From Oricola nitratireducens (GTDB lineage Bacteria > Pseudomonadota > Alphaproteobacteria > Rhizobiales > Rhizobiaceae), in NCBI RefSeq assembly GCF_014904745.1, contig NZ_JACZCS010000050.1, positions 124,001-188,000 of the forward strand: DNA of 64,000 nucleotides. Reading direction: 5' to 3'. The translations under genes and the position numbers were made by a program. Of this stretch, positions 29,497 to 39,491 are shown one piece after another. Within the stretch, counting starts at the first letter, position 1, and every line of letters starts with the position of its first letter. Under the pieces are notes generated by a model. The model ran no database searches, had not been told where the DNA came from, and worked only from the letters and a program-made list of their open reading frames with translations.

Positions 29497-31889
29497 GCGC
29501 TGTCACTGCGCCGCCATTCGGGCAGATTGCGTGCGGGGCGTGAATATCGTCGGTGATCCAGCCATGGCCGGACCGGGCCGGGCAAGGCAAACCGGACAGT
29601 CAAATCGTTTTCCGCTTCTCCGGACGCCCTGCGGATTTCCGCCGCACCATAAAGCGCAAGCATCTGCGCCGAAATTACCGGCGTCCCGTTCGCACAGCTT
29701 TGCGGCGACGGGGCTTTTGCGAAAATAACCATGTCGTAATGCGCGCACGCCGTTTCGACGGAGACCGCCTCCGTGGATATCTGCCCCTGTTTCCCGCCGA
29801 TTGGCTCCACGACATAGGCGACCTTAAGCGGCGGATCCGCGGAACCCATATGCGCGACGCAAAGCGTATCGTCGCATGCCATGACCGCCGAGTCGCCGGG
29901 TTTGACGACATCCGATGCGCCGTAGGCATCTTTCCACTGATCGAGAATGAAGGCGTTCGGCCGGTTCCGGTTGACATGCAACACCGTTTTCCCGCCGCCA
30001 TTGCTGTCGAGGACCGCGAACTGGCGCGCATCCTCCGATATCACGGCCAGCGGCGGTTTCTGCACGGACCAGACCAGCGACGCGCCGAGGAAGACCGGGA
30101 CGGCGACCCATCGAAGCCGGGTCGAGAAAAGACAGACAAGCACGAGGCCGGCCGCAAAGGCGAGCAAGGCGACCGGTGGCATCTGGCCGGTTTTTACGGC
30201 AGGCGAAATGGCGGCCACCCGTTCAGCGATCTCGATCACCAGCTCGGCCGCCCAGGCCATCGCCTTGAATGGATAGACGTGCAGGCCGAACGGAATCAGG
30301 ACCACCGCGGCGACGGCGATCGGCATGACCAGCAACGTGACGATCGGCATTGCCGCGAGGTTGGCTAAAAGGCCATAAGGCGCGATCCGTCCGAAGTGAT
30401 AGGACGCGAAGATGCCCGTCGCGAGGCCGGCGACCAGCGAAGTCACCGCGATCCCCAACGCATAGCGAGAAGCAGTGCCCGCGAGCGCCGCTGTACGGGA
30501 TTGCGCGGCACGGTCCGGACGCCTGCGCTCGCGGTGGTGCGACCAGTCCTGCCAACCGGCATAGACGGCGATCAGGGCTGCCGTGGCGGCAAAGGACATC
30601 TGGAAGCCGGGCCCTGTCACCTCATGCGGAGCGACCACGACGACCGCGATGGCGGCCAGGGCAAGATTGCGCATGGTGACGGCGTTGCGATCGAAAGTGA
30701 GCGCGAGCAGCATGATCGCCAGCATCACGAAGGAGCGCTGCGTGGCGACGCCGGCGCCGGCAAGAAAGAGATAGAATGCCGTCGCCGCCAGCGCGCCGGC
30801 GGCCGAATACTTCTTGACCGGATGACGCGACGACCAGTTCGGCGCGAAGGCGAAGCCGAGCCGAAGCGTCGCCATCACCGTCGCCGCCACGAGCGCCATG
30901 TGCAGCCCCGAAATAGACAGGATATGGGCAAGTCCGGCGACGCGCAGCGCTTCGGTGACATCGTCCGGGATGCCGGACTTGTTGCCGGTGACGAGCGCCG
31001 TGGAGACCGCACCGGCGCGTCCGGGCGCCGAACGGCGGATTTCCCGGCTGATGGACTGGCGAAGCCGCTCGAGCGCCAGCGTCACCCTTGCAAGCAGACG
31101 GACCGGTTCGGCAAGCCGCACCGGTTTCGGCTTGCCGAGAAAGAAGCCGTTCGCGCCCAATCCGTCAAAATAGGAATGGAATGCAAAATCGTAACCGCCG
31201 GGATGGGCCGGTCCGGACGGGGAGGTCAGCCGCACAACTCCGTGAATGCCGCCGCCGATCGCAAATCCCTGCGCCCCGCCGGCCGCCGTGACGCGGATCC
31301 GGTCGGGCGCGTAGCGCAATTCGGGCCGCTCGGTCCGGATGACATCGACGGTGAAGCGGGTTCGCCCGTTTGCGCGTTCCTCGATGGCGAGGATGCGCCC
31401 TGTCAGCCGCGTCGTCACGTCGGAACCAAGAACGGGCGTCGGATCGAGCCTGGTGTGGGCTTGCGCCAGCGCCATACCCACAACACCGACAAACAGGGCA
31501 AGCGCTGCGTGTCGCGCATGGCCTGCACTGCCGCGCAGGACAACCAGAAGGACAGCGAGGACCACGAGACCCGACGCGAGGTTCCACGGCGCCGGCTCGA
31601 CCGGCAGGCTGAAATAGACAAGAACGCCACAGATCAGCGCGACCGGCAGGAAAAGGAACGCCGTCCCGAGCCCCGCCTCGCGTTGCAAGGCCGCCTGAAA
31701 CGACCGGCAGGCCGCCATCCGGATTGCCCGCGCGGACGGCAACGCCGGTAATCGGACACGTCGCCGCCGGCGCAAGGCTTCCGGCAAATCACCGATACCG
31801 GCCGGCGGCGGAAGATCATCCGCCGGCGGGCGAAGGAACACACGCTCGTCGGACGTCGTGCCGGCTGTTCTTTCCGTTGTGTCACTCAT
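29490..31889 (-). CDS. comEC: ComEC/Rec2-family DNA-uptake channel protein, degenerate C-terminal domain
   Basis: Polytopic membrane protein of 799 residues. A hydrophilic N-terminal stretch of about 70 residues precedes the first spans. Then come the DUF4131/OB-like periplasmic region ([21 protein letters not shown]) and the competence channel core with [13 protein letters not shown] and [13 protein letters not shown]. The final 190 residues follow the last spans but lack the HxHxDH metal motif of the metallo-beta-lactamase domain found in full ComEC. It is usually annotated ComEC/Rec2 in alphaproteobacteria, and competence is not proven there. Divergent from gltX; its stop overlaps lexA. 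Confidence 0.9.
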   Translation of the reverse strand: MSDTTERTAGTTSDERVFLRPPADDLPPPAGIGDLPEALRRRRRVRLPALPSARAIRMAACRSFQAALQREAGLGTAFLFLPVALICGVLVYFSLPVEPAPWNLASGLVVLAVLLVVLRGSAGHARHAALALFVGVVGMALAQAHTRLDPTPVLGSDVTTRLTGRILAIEERANGRTRFTVDVIRTERPELRYAPDRIRVTAAGGAQGFAIGGGIHGVVRLTSPSGPAHPGGYDFAFHSYFDGLGANGFFLGKPKPVRLAEPVRLLARVTLALERLRQSISREIRRSAPGRAGAVSTALVTGNKSGIPDDVTEALRVAGLAHILSISGLHMALVAATVMATLRLGFAFAPNWSSRHPVKKYSAAGALAATAFYLFLAGAGVATQRSFVMLAIMLLALTFDRNAVTMRNLALAAIAVVVVAPHEVTGPGFQMSFAATAALIAVYAGWQDWSHHRERRRPDRAAQSRTAALAGTASRYALGIAVTSLVAGLATGIFASYHFGRIAPYGLLANLAAMPIVTLLVMPIAVAAVVLIPFGLHVYPFKAMAWAAELVIEIAERVAAISPAVKTGQMPPVALLAFAAGLVLVCLFSTRLRWVAVPVFLGASLVWSVQKPPLAVISEDARQFAVLDSNGGGKTVLHVNRNRPNAFILDQWKDAYGASDVVKPGDSAVMACDDTLCVAHMGSADPPLKVAYVVEPIGGKQGQISTEAVSVETACAHYDMVIFAKAPSPQSCANGTPVISAQMLALYGAAEIRRASGEAENDLTVRFALPGPVRPWLDHRRYSRPARNLPEWRRSDSAQ

Positions 31890-32034
31890 CGGGCGTCCGT
31901 TCGGCGTATGCGAGACAACGGTCGCGCCGGAAGGGGCCGCAAGCTTGCGCTCGGCGCGTCGTGTGCTAGACGTGCAGCAAATTCCGCACCAGGCCGCTTC
32001 AAAGGCCCGCTACTCAAGACAATCGGAGCACAGC

Positions 32035-33456
32035 ATGACTGGCGAGGTCGTCACCCGTTTCGCCCCCTCCCCAACCGGTTTTCTCCATATCGGCGGCGCG
32101 CGCACCGCCCTCTTCAACTGGCTCTATGCCAAGCATACCGGCGGCAAGATGCTTCTGCGCATCGAGGATACCGACCGCGAGCGTTCGTCGCAAGCTGCGG
32201 TTGAGGCGATCCTGGACGGGTTGCATTGGCTCGGGCTGGAATGGGACGGCGAGCCGTTTTCTCAGTTCGCCCGCGTGGAGCGGCATCGCGAGGTCGCGCT
32301 GGACCTGCTCAAGCGGGGCAAGGCCTATTATTGCTATGCCTCCCAGGAGGAACTCGCCGACATGCGCGAGAAGGCGCGCGCCGAAGGGCGTCCGCCGCGT
32401 TATGACGGGCGCTGGCGCGACCGCGACCCGTCCGAAGCTCCTGAAGGCGTGTCGCCGGTCATTCGCATCAAGGCGCCCCAGGAAGGCGAAACGCTTGTGC
32501 GCGACATGGTGCAGGGCGACGTCCGCTTTCCCAACAAGGACCTAGACGATTTCATCATCCTGCGCTCGGACGGCACGCCGACCTACATGCATGCGGTCGT
32601 CGTCGACGACCACGACATGGGCGTGACGCATATCATTCGCGGCGACGACCACCTGACGAACGCCGCGCGCCAGACGGTCATCTTCCAGGCAATGGAATGG
32701 GACGTGCCGAACATGGCGCATATCCCGCTCATTCACGGCCCGGACGGCGCCAAACTGTCGAAACGTCACGGCGCGCTCGGCGTCGAGGCCTACCGCGCCA
32801 TGGGGTATCTGCCGGAAGCACTGCGCAACTACCTTGCACGGCTCGGCTGGAGCCATGGCGACGACGAGATCATGTCGACGGAAGACATGATTTCATGGTT
32901 CGACATCACCGACGTCAACAAGGGCGCGGCCCGGTTCGACTTTGCCAAGCTCGAGGCGATCAACGGCCACTACATCCGCGCTGCCGACGACGCCTATCTG
33001 ATCGAACGCATCGTTTCGCTGCTGCCGGAACTGGACGGTACCGAGAAGATCCGCGCCAAGCTCGACGACAAGCATCGTGCGCAATTGCTGGCGGCGATGC
33101 CGGGTTTGAAGGAACGGGCGAAGACACTGACGGAACTGATCGACAGCGCGGCTTATCTCTTCGCCGAGCGCCCGCTCGATTTCGACGAGAAGGCCGCCAA
33201 CATCCTGACCGACGAAGCACGGGCGGTTCTCGGAAAGATCCTGCCGCAAATGGAAGCGGTAACGGAGTGGAACGCCGATGCCATCGACGCCGTTGTCCGG
33301 GCCTTCGCGGAGGCGGAAGGGCTGAAACTCGGCAAGGTCGCTCAGCCGTTGCGCGCCGCGCTCACCGGGCGCAGCACGTCGCCGGGCGTCTTCGACGTGC
33401 TGGCCGTTCTGGGGCGCGAGGAATCGCTTTCACGGATACGCGATTGCGCGCCCTGA
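32035..33456 (+). CDS. gltX: Glutamate--tRNA ligase
   Basis: Class I aminoacyl-tRNA synthetase of 473 residues. The HIGH-type motif is in [21 protein letters not shown], and the KMSKS-type motif is KLSKRHG. The C-terminal anticodon-binding helical domain is complete. I chose ATG 32035, with CGGAG six bases upstream; the open frame extends 59 codons further but without family similarity. Alphaproteobacteria often carry two GltX-like enzymes, one of which charges tRNA-Gln for the amidotransferase route; which form this is cannot be read reliably by eye. It is followed by gltA on the same strand after a structured 180-base gap. Confidence 0.95.
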   Translation: MTGEVVTRFAPSPTGFLHIGGARTALFNWLYAKHTGGKMLLRIEDTDRERSSQAAVEAILDGLHWLGLEWDGEPFSQFARVERHREVALDLLKRGKAYYCYASQEELADMREKARAEGRPPRYDGRWRDRDPSEAPEGVSPVIRIKAPQEGETLVRDMVQGDVRFPNKDLDDFIILRSDGTPTYMHAVVVDDHDMGVTHIIRGDDHLTNAARQTVIFQAMEWDVPNMAHIPLIHGPDGAKLSKRHGALGVEAYRAMGYLPEALRNYLARLGWSHGDDEIMSTEDMISWFDITDVNKGAARFDFAKLEAINGHYIRAADDAYLIERIVSLLPELDGTEKIRAKLDDKHRAQLLAAMPGLKERAKTLTELIDSAAYLFAERPLDFDEKAANILTDEARAVLGKILPQMEAVTEWNADAIDAVVRAFAEAEGLKLGKVAQPLRAALTGRSTSPGVFDVLAVLGREESLSRIRDCAP

Positions 33457-33478
33457 CGGCTTTTTCCGGCATTCGCGA

Positions 33479-33507
33479 AGGCCTATAATGCAACGCAGCA
33501 TAGGCCT
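33479..33507 (+). promoter_or_regulatory. Inverted repeat in the gltX-gltA gap
   Basis: AGGCCTAT (33479-33486) and ATAGGCCT (33500-33507) form an eight-pair stem, and an inner TGC/GCA adds three pairs. No T-tract follows, so it is not a classical terminator. It could be a protein-binding site or a leader hairpin of gltA. Confidence 0.4.
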
Positions 33508-33576
33508 ATCGACCGGCTTGGCAGCAGGCTGCAATTAAGGTAGCAAACCGCACAAAAGAACGATAACTGAGGCTTG

Positions 33577-33587
33577 TTGCATCGCAA
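33577..33587 (+). promoter_or_regulatory. TTGC-N3-GCAA palindrome upstream of gltA
   Basis: Perfect four-base arms around ATC, 49 bases before the gltA ATG. A related TTGCAGCGCA lies upstream of the phasin gene at 56874-56883. TGC-rich palindromes of this sort are bound by PhaR-type regulators of polyhydroxyalkanoate metabolism; assignment here is inference. Confidence 0.3.
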
Positions 33588-33635
33588 TATTTCACGCCAT
33601 TTCCGTGAAAGTTTTAAACCGAGAAGGGAGACATC

Positions 33636-34925
33636 ATGTCTAAGGATACCGCAAAACTGTCATTTTCGGGTGGAGAGCATGAGTTTTCCGTACGCGAAGG
33701 CACAATCGGACCGAGCGTGATCGATATCTCGTCTCTGTACAAGGAGACCGGCGCCTTCACCTACGATCCGGGCTTCACCTCGACAGCATCCTGCGACTCG
33801 CAAATCACCTTTATCGACGGCGACGAAGGCGTCCTGCTGCATCGCGGCTATCCGATCGAACAGCTCGCAGAGCACGGCGATTTCCTGGAGGTTTGCTATC
33901 TCCTGCTCTATGGCGAACTGCCGACGAAAACGCAGAAGGAAGACTTCGATTTCCGGGTAACGCGTCACACGATGGTGCATGAGCAGATGAACCGGTTCTT
34001 CACCGGTTTTCGCCGCGACGCGCACCCGATGGCAGTCATGTGCGGCACGGTCGGGGCGCTGTCGGCCTTCTATCACGACTCGACCGACATTTCCGATCCG
34101 CATCAGCGCATGGTCGCTTCGATGCGGATGATCGCGAAAATGCCGACGATCGCGGCCATGGCCTACAAATACCATATCGGCCAGCCCTTCGTTTATCCGC
34201 AGAACGATCTCGACTATGCGTCGAACTTCCTGCGCATGTGCTTTGCCGTGCCGTGCGAGGAGTACAAGGTCAATCCGGTGCTCGCGCGCGCCATGAACCG
34301 TATCTTCATCCTGCATGCCGACCACGAGCAGAACGCCTCGACTTCGACGGTTCGCCTTGCCGGTTCGTCCGGCGCCAATCCGTTTGCCTGCATCGCCGCC
34401 GGAATCGCATGCCTCTGGGGTCCGGCGCATGGCGGCGCCAACGAAGCCGCGCTGAACATGCTGGCGGAAATCGGCTCCGTCGATCGCATCCCGGAATACA
34501 TCGAGCGGGCCAAGGACAAAAACGATCCGTTCCGCCTGATGGGCTTTGGTCACCGCGTCTACAAGAACTACGATCCGCGCGCCAAGATCATGCAGAAGAC
34601 GACGCACGAGGTTCTGGGCGAACTCGGCATCAAGGACGATCCGATGCTCGAGGTCGCGATGGAACTGGAGAAGATCGCGCTTCACGACGAATATTTTGTC
34701 GAGAAGAAGCTCTATCCGAATATCGACTTCTACTCCGGAATCACGCTGCGTGCGCTCGGCTTCCCGACCAACATGTTCACCGTGCTGTTCTCGGTGGCGC
34801 GCACCGTCGGCTGGATCGCGCAGTGGAAGGAAATGATCGAGGATCCGCACCAGCGTATCGGCCGTCCGCGCCAGCTTTACACCGGTGCGCCGAAACGCGA
34901 CTACCTGCCGATAAACAAGCGTTGA
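33636..34925 (+). CDS. gltA: Citrate synthase (type II)
   Basis: Condenses acetyl-CoA with oxaloacetate to start the TCA cycle; 429 residues, the usual length for the hexameric Gram-negative type. Catalytic blocks: [19 protein letters not shown], the first histidine region near [15 protein letters not shown], the [14 protein letters not shown] histidine and the YPNIDFYSG aspartate. AGAAGGGAG lies seven bases before the ATG. The 180-base upstream gap contains several TGC-rich palindromes. A strong terminator follows and also marks the convergent boundary with lpxB. SdhE, another TCA-related factor, is at 6.8 kb. Confidence 0.97.
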   Translation: MSKDTAKLSFSGGEHEFSVREGTIGPSVIDISSLYKETGAFTYDPGFTSTASCDSQITFIDGDEGVLLHRGYPIEQLAEHGDFLEVCYLLLYGELPTKTQKEDFDFRVTRHTMVHEQMNRFFTGFRRDAHPMAVMCGTVGALSAFYHDSTDISDPHQRMVASMRMIAKMPTIAAMAYKYHIGQPFVYPQNDLDYASNFLRMCFAVPCEEYKVNPVLARAMNRIFILHADHEQNASTSTVRLAGSSGANPFACIAAGIACLWGPAHGGANEAALNMLAEIGSVDRIPEYIERAKDKNDPFRLMGFGHRVYKNYDPRAKIMQKTTHEVLGELGIKDDPMLEVAMELEKIALHDEYFVEKKLYPNIDFYSGITLRALGFPTNMFTVLFSVARTVGWIAQWKEMIEDPHQRIGRPRQLYTGAPKRDYLPINKR

Positions 34926-34940
34926 TTTGCCGATTGCCGA

Positions 34941-34972
34941 AACCGGCCGTCCTGCGGGATGGCCGGTTTTTT
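34941..34972 (+). terminator. Rho-independent terminator of gltA
   Basis: A stem of CCGGCC with GGCCGG (34943-34948 and 34961-34966), extended inward by G-U and TCC/GGA pairs, is followed by TTTTTT (34967-34972). It ends inside the last codons of convergent lpxB. Confidence 0.88.
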
Positions 34973-36158
34973 ATTGCCTGGCACCAGAACCGTTCGAAAT
35001 CGCGTCGAGCACAATCCCGGCCGCGCGCGCGCCGGGGCTCTCCTCAACCGCCATCAGGTCACGTACCGTTCGAAACCCGTCGATCTGCAACGCCGCCGCC
35101 TTGCTTTTCGGCGTCACCAACTCCTCGACGCGGCGGGCAAGCATGCCGGGCCGGATCAGATAATCGATATATTCCGGAATGATCGGCCGATCGGCGATGA
35201 TGTTCGGCAGCGCGGCAGACCATATCGTGATCATCGAGGCAGCGAGACGCATGAACGGGTCAACACGATAACAGCTTATCGCCGGGATACCGGCAAGCGC
35301 CAATTCCAGCAGCACGGTACCCGAGGCGGCGAGCGCGGCATCGGCGGTCCGGAAGGCGGCGATCTTGTCCTCATGCGAGGAGGTGATCAGCGGCCCGACC
35401 CGCCATCCGGCGGTTTCGCGCTTCAGCGTATCGGCGAGGCGCGGCAGGGTCGGCATCAGGACGCGGAAACGATGGCCGCGTTCGTAAAGTGTCGCGACGG
35501 CCTTTTCGAAATCAGGCAAAAGCGCCCTCACCTCTGCGGCACGCGATCCGGGCAGGACAAGAAGGTCGAAGCTTTCCTTTTCGCCGGCAGCGGCCTTCTT
35601 GCGGCGTGCCGACCATATGGCGGCGAGATCCGCGTCGACCGCCAGCGGATGGCCGACATAATGGGTTTGCGGCCCGCCCAATTTCTCCATGACGTCCGGT
35701 TCGAATGGCAGGATCGCAAGCACGTGGTCGATATGCTCCGCCATCACCCGCGCGCGCCCCGGCCTCCACGCCCACACCGTCGGCGCGACATATTTGATGA
35801 TCGGCGTTGCCGGAAGCGCCTTTTTCACGCGCTTTGCCACACGATGCGAGAAGTCCGGACTGTCGATCATGACAATGGCGTCGGGTTTCGCGGCGATCAG
35901 CGCGGATGCGGTCTGGCGGATGCGGACAAGCAAGCGCGGCAATGTCGCGAGCACACCGGAAACGCCGGTGATCGCGATCTCGGACGCATCGAAGACGCTC
36001 TCGAGGCCGAGCGCGCGCAAGCGGTCTCCGCCGACGCCGACCAGCCGCGGCCGGCTGCCGGTCCGCGCCGAAATGGCATCGACCAGATCGACGGCAAGGT
36101 TTTCGCCGGACTGCTCGCCGGCAACGATCCCAATGACGAGCGGGCGAGAATCCGCCAT
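34971..36158 (-). CDS. lpxB: Lipid A disaccharide synthase
   Basis: GT19 glycosyltransferase joining UDP-2,3-diacylglucosamine and lipid X; 395 residues, peripheral on the inner membrane. Family segments are present: VAGEQSGENLAVDLV, IDSPDFSHRVAKRVKK, YVAPTVWAWRPGRARVM, LPFEPDVMEKLG, and YVGHPLAVD. I chose ATG 36158, whose first bases overlap the lpxI stop (ATGA); a TTG one codon upstream is also open. It is the last gene of the lipid A series and converges on gltA. Confidence 0.96.
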   Translation of the reverse strand: MADSRPLVIGIVAGEQSGENLAVDLVDAISARTGSRPRLVGVGGDRLRALGLESVFDASEIAITGVSGVLATLPRLLVRIRQTASALIAAKPDAIVMIDSPDFSHRVAKRVKKALPATPIIKYVAPTVWAWRPGRARVMAEHIDHVLAILPFEPDVMEKLGGPQTHYVGHPLAVDADLAAIWSARRKKAAAGEKESFDLLVLPGSRAAEVRALLPDFEKAVATLYERGHRFRVLMPTLPRLADTLKRETAGWRVGPLITSSHEDKIAAFRTADAALAASGTVLLELALAGIPAISCYRVDPFMRLAASMITIWSAALPNIIADRPIIPEYIDYLIRPGMLARRVEELVTPKSKAAALQIDGFRTVRDLMAVEESPGARAAGIVLDAISNGSGARQ

Positions 36159-37045
36159 CAATCTTCCCCGGCTTTCTCCGGCATCTCCGGATCGATGCCG
36201 ACGATAAAGAGAGACGCCCTTTTCGCCTGGTCGCAGGTTGTTGCGAAGTCCGAAATGAGCGCTCGCTCCGCCTGCACGGCGATGCCGTTCAAACCCGCTT
36301 TTTGCGCATTCTCGACTGTCGCAGACCCGATCGTCGGCAAATCCGCCCGCAGGTCCTGCCCCGGCTTTGCCAGCTTGACGAGAACGCCGCCGCGTTTGCC
36401 CTTGATCCGGCCCAGCGCGCGGAGTTCGGCCACACGCTGCAGCATCATGTCAGTACCTTCCGCGCCTTCCAGGGCAACAATCCGTTTTCCGACCGCGACG
36501 CATGCCTGGCCGGCATCAAGCGCGCCCAGCGCCATCGCGCCCTTCACGGCAACTGCGATTGTCTCCCGGTCGCGCCGCGACGGTCGCGGCCCGGCGATTT
36601 GTCCCCTGTCCGCCAGCAATTCCGGAACCAGTTCGTGCACGCCCCGCACCGGAAATCCGGCCTCCTCGATCATGGATATCACACTGCGCAACAACGCGTC
36701 GTCACCGTGGCGCAGTTTCGGCAGTATTCTGGCGGCAAGGCGCAATGTCGTCCAGTCGGGCCTCAGCCGCCACAAATCGGGACGCGCCTTCACGCCGCCG
36801 ACCATCACCACTTCCTGAGGGTTTACGCGCCGCAATGCGGATAAAAGCACACCCACTTGAGTGGTGTAGACCGTTTCATGTTCGTAGCGCAGGAGTTCGC
36901 TGTCCGCTTCCCCCTCAATCGCGAGGATGAAGGGATTGCGGCCGGCTGCGGCGAGGCGTTCAGCAACAAAGACCGGGATCCGCCCGTTGCCCGCGACGAT
37001 TGCAACGCGGCCCGGTGCCGCCCGGTCACGCAAGCCGGGCGCCAT
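36158..37045 (-). CDS. lpxI: UDP-2,3-diacylglucosamine diphosphatase LpxI
   Basis: Produces lipid X from UDP-2,3-diacylglucosamine by the LpxI (DUF1009) route used in alphaproteobacteria instead of LpxH; 295 residues. Typical features: VAIVAGNGRIPVFVAERL at the N-terminus, QVGVLLSALRRVNPQEVVMVGGVKARP, and a C-terminal domain with ALGALDAGQACVAVGKRIVALEGAEGTDMMLQRV. ATG 37045 lies three bases after the lpxA stop, and its TGA overlaps the lpxB ATG, so lpxA-lpxI-lpxB are coupled. Confidence 0.95.
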   Translation of the reverse strand: MAPGLRDRAAPGRVAIVAGNGRIPVFVAERLAAAGRNPFILAIEGEADSELLRYEHETVYTTQVGVLLSALRRVNPQEVVMVGGVKARPDLWRLRPDWTTLRLAARILPKLRHGDDALLRSVISMIEEAGFPVRGVHELVPELLADRGQIAGPRPSRRDRETIAVAVKGAMALGALDAGQACVAVGKRIVALEGAEGTDMMLQRVAELRALGRIKGKRGGVLVKLAKPGQDLRADLPTIGSATVENAQKAGLNGIAVQAERALISDFATTCDQAKRASLFIVGIDPEMPEKAGED

Positions 37046-37048
37046 GTC

Positions 37049-37885
37049 TCATATGCCGTCTTCCAAACGCGCGCGGCGTCCGGTCAACGGTGTGACAAAT
37101 TTACGTTTGCTGTCACTGAGGACGAACTCGGCGAGATCGCGCACCGGTTCGTTGTCGGGATAGTCGGCAAGCAGGCGCTGGGCATTTTCGCGGAGCGGCC
37201 GCCCATTGTCGGCGAACAGTTCCTTGTAAGCATGACGCAGGGCATTGATGTTGTCCCGTGACATGCCGGACCGTTTCATGCCGACCAGATTGAGGCCGGC
37301 CAGATAGGCCCTGCTCCCGACAACCATGCCATAGGGAATGACATCGTTCACGACGGCAGCAATGCCGCCGATAAAGGCGTGGTGACCGACCGTGCAGAAC
37401 TGGTGGACCCCGGCCCCGCCGCCGATGATCACGCGGTCGCCGATGGTCGTGTGCCCGCCGATCATGACATTGTTGGAGAAGGTCACGTAATCGCCGAGCA
37501 CGCAATCGTGCGCGACATGCGAATAGGCGAGGAACATGCAATTGTCGCCGACGATCGTTTCGCCACGCGCGTTTCCGGTGCCGATATGCATCGTCACGCC
37601 TTCGCGGATCGTGTTGTTGCGTCCAATCACTAGTTTCGTGCGTTCGCCCCTGTATGCCGTGTTCTGCGGCTCGGCGCCGAGCACGGCATGCGGAAAGACA
37701 CGGGTTCCGGCGCCAATGGCCGTATCGCCGGTCACGACGACATGGCTCATCAGTTCGACGTCGTCGCCGATCACGACATGCGGGCCGACATGGCAGAACG
37801 GGCCTATCCTGACCCCTTTTCCCAACTCGGCGCCCGTCTCAACGAGTGCGGTTGGATGGATGGAAGGCGACTGGGATTTTGTCAC
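37049..37885 (-). CDS. lpxA: Acyl-ACP--UDP-N-acetylglucosamine O-acyltransferase
   Basis: First step of lipid A synthesis, acylating UDP-GlcNAc; 278 residues. The N-terminal left-handed beta-helix has hexapeptide repeats (IHPTALVETGAELGKGVRIGPFCHVG), the catalytic histidine region YSHVAHDCVLGDYVTFSNN, and the helical C-terminus. The start is a GTG at 37885, with GGGGAAAG upstream; no ATG fits, because the fabZ stop lies only five bases before it. Acts on the UDP-GlcNAc made by glmU at 9-10 kb. Confidence 0.95.
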   Translation of the reverse strand: MTKSQSPSIHPTALVETGAELGKGVRIGPFCHVGPHVVIGDDVELMSHVVVTGDTAIGAGTRVFPHAVLGAEPQNTAYRGERTKLVIGRNNTIREGVTMHIGTGNARGETIVGDNCMFLAYSHVAHDCVLGDYVTFSNNVMIGGHTTIGDRVIIGGGAGVHQFCTVGHHAFIGGIAAVVNDVIPYGMVVGSRAYLAGLNLVGMKRSGMSRDNINALRHAYKELFADNGRPLRENAQRLLADYPDNEPVRDLAEFVLSDSKRKFVTPLTGRRARLEDGI

Positions 37886-37890
37886 GATAA

Positions 37891-38370
37891 TCAGCTTTCC
37901 CCGTCTTCAGGCGAGAGCATCGCGGTGACTTCGGCTTCCGCTACTTTTTCGCTGCCGACCATTGCCACACAACTGTAACGGCAGATCATGCCGCGTTTCT
38001 TGACCAGCGTGACATGATATTCGACGACATCGCCAGGCACCACCGGGCGGCGGAACTTGGCATTGTCGATCGTCATGAAATAAACGATCGCCGGCTTGTC
38101 CAGATCGAGCGCCCGTATGCCGATTGCGCCGGCGGTCTGCGCCATTCCCTCGATCAACAATACGCCAGGCATGATCGGACGACCGGGGAAATGGCCCTGG
38201 AAATGCGGCTCGTTGACGGTGACATTCTTGATTCCGACAGCCGAGCGACCGCTATCGATGTCTACGATCCGGTCAATCAAGAGAAACGGGTAGCGGTGCG
38301 GCAGCAATTCCATGATTTCCTTGAGATCGGCCGTCTCAAGTTGTGCTTCCCGCTCGGTGTTATCGGTCAT
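37891..38370 (-). CDS. fabZ: 3-hydroxyacyl-ACP dehydratase FabZ
   Basis: Hot-dog-fold dehydratase of fatty acid synthesis; 159 residues. The active-site histidine is in [27 protein letters not shown], and [13 protein letters not shown] marks the N-terminal strand. Located between lpxD and lpxA, as usual, because it competes for the 3-hydroxyacyl-ACP that feeds lipid A acylation. Its stop is five bases before the lpxA GTG. Confidence 0.97.
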   Translation of the reverse strand: MTDNTEREAQLETADLKEIMELLPHRYPFLLIDRIVDIDSGRSAVGIKNVTVNEPHFQGHFPGRPIMPGVLLIEGMAQTAGAIGIRALDLDKPAIVYFMTIDNAKFRRPVVPGDVVEYHVTLVKKRGMICRYSCVAMVGSEKVAEAEVTAMLSPEDGES

Positions 38371-38381
38371 AGGTCAGCCTG

Positions 38382-39455
38382 TCATTCATCGCGTTTCGGC
38401 TTCTTATCGGCGAGCGCAAGTTTGCGCAACTTGGCTGTCTGCCTGAAGAAATCCTTGAACGGCATTGCCGGCACGCCAGCCCAGCGCTCGTTGTCGGGAA
38501 TATCGTGCATCACGCCGCTCGCCGCGGCGATCTGGACGTTCGAGCCGATCGTCAGATGATCGGCAATACCGGCCCGGCCACCGAGCATGCAACCGTCGCC
38601 GAGGGTCACGCTGCCCGACAAGCCGGCGTGGCCCGCAATGACGCAATTCCGCCCTATGACCACGTTGTGGGCAATCTGAACGAGATTATCGATTTTCGTA
38701 CCCTCGCCAATCACCGTATCGTCAAGCGTACCACGATCGATCGTGGTATTCGCACCGATCTCGACTCGATCCTGGATGATCACACGGCCAAGCTGGGGCA
38801 TTTTTTCAAGGCCGCCGGCACCTGGAATAAAACCGAATCCGTCCTGGCCAATCTGTGCACCGCCGTGAACGAGAACCCCGTTGCCGATCAACGCATATTG
38901 TATGACCGCCCCCGCGCCGATGTGGCAATCGCGGCCAATCTGGCAGTGATCGGCTATCACCGCATTCGCGCCGATAACGGTGTTCCGGCCAACGGCGGCA
39001 TGATCACCGACAACAGCGCCGGCTTCGATGACCGCCCCGCTTTCGATAACCGCCAGTGCGGATACACGGGCATCGGGATATTCCGGATGACAACCCTCCG
39101 ACACGGTCACGCGGGACGGGCCGATGCTGTCGGGATAGAGATGCCTTCCAATCCTGGCAAACGCGGCCTGCGGCGCCCTTACGGCGATTTTCGCCGGCCC
39201 TTCGGGGATCGATCCGAATTTGTCCTCGGTACACAATACCGCGGCAGCGTGCGCCAACCGGCTCAGGTCGGCTCCAGCCACGAGTTTCTGCACATAGACA
39301 AGCGTTCCGGGACGCGCGTCGCTTACCGATGACAATCCGTCTATCGCGTTGTCGCCAAGAGCGTCGTCCGCCAGCCTGCCATCGCACATTTGCGCGATGG
39401 CGCGCGCATTCAGCGTTTCACTGATCTTGAGGAATTGGGGAGCGTCGCTATGCAC
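38382..39455 (-). CDS. lpxD: UDP-3-O-(3-hydroxyacyl)glucosamine N-acyltransferase
   Basis: Third acylation-stage enzyme of lipid A synthesis; 357 residues. The N-terminal uridine-binding domain ([15 protein letters not shown]) is followed by a left-handed beta-helix with many hexapeptides and the catalytic histidine near [29 protein letters not shown], then a C-terminal helix ending in Lys-rich residues. The only suitable start is GTG at 39455, without a clear ribosome-binding site. It follows bamA by 36 bases. Confidence 0.95.
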   Translation of the reverse strand: MHSDAPQFLKISETLNARAIAQMCDGRLADDALGDNAIDGLSSVSDARPGTLVYVQKLVAGADLSRLAHAAAVLCTEDKFGSIPEGPAKIAVRAPQAAFARIGRHLYPDSIGPSRVTVSEGCHPEYPDARVSALAVIESGAVIEAGAVVGDHAAVGRNTVIGANAVIADHCQIGRDCHIGAGAVIQYALIGNGVLVHGGAQIGQDGFGFIPGAGGLEKMPQLGRVIIQDRVEIGANTTIDRGTLDDTVIGEGTKIDNLVQIAHNVVIGRNCVIAGHAGLSGSVTLGDGCMLGGRAGIADHLTIGSNVQIAAASGVMHDIPDNERWAGVPAMPFKDFFRQTAKLRKLALADKKPKRDE

Positions 39456-39491
39456 GGGGGAAAACGGCCCGGCAAAAGCCGGGCCAGCGCA

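Noticed and set aside
30396-31751. Plus-strand open frame of 451 codons opposite comEC
   Set aside because: Antisense to a membrane protein gene; no domain and extreme Arg content.
34959-36818. Plus-strand open frame of 619 codons opposite lpxB and lpxI
   Set aside because: Shadow frame across two well-supported lipid A genes.
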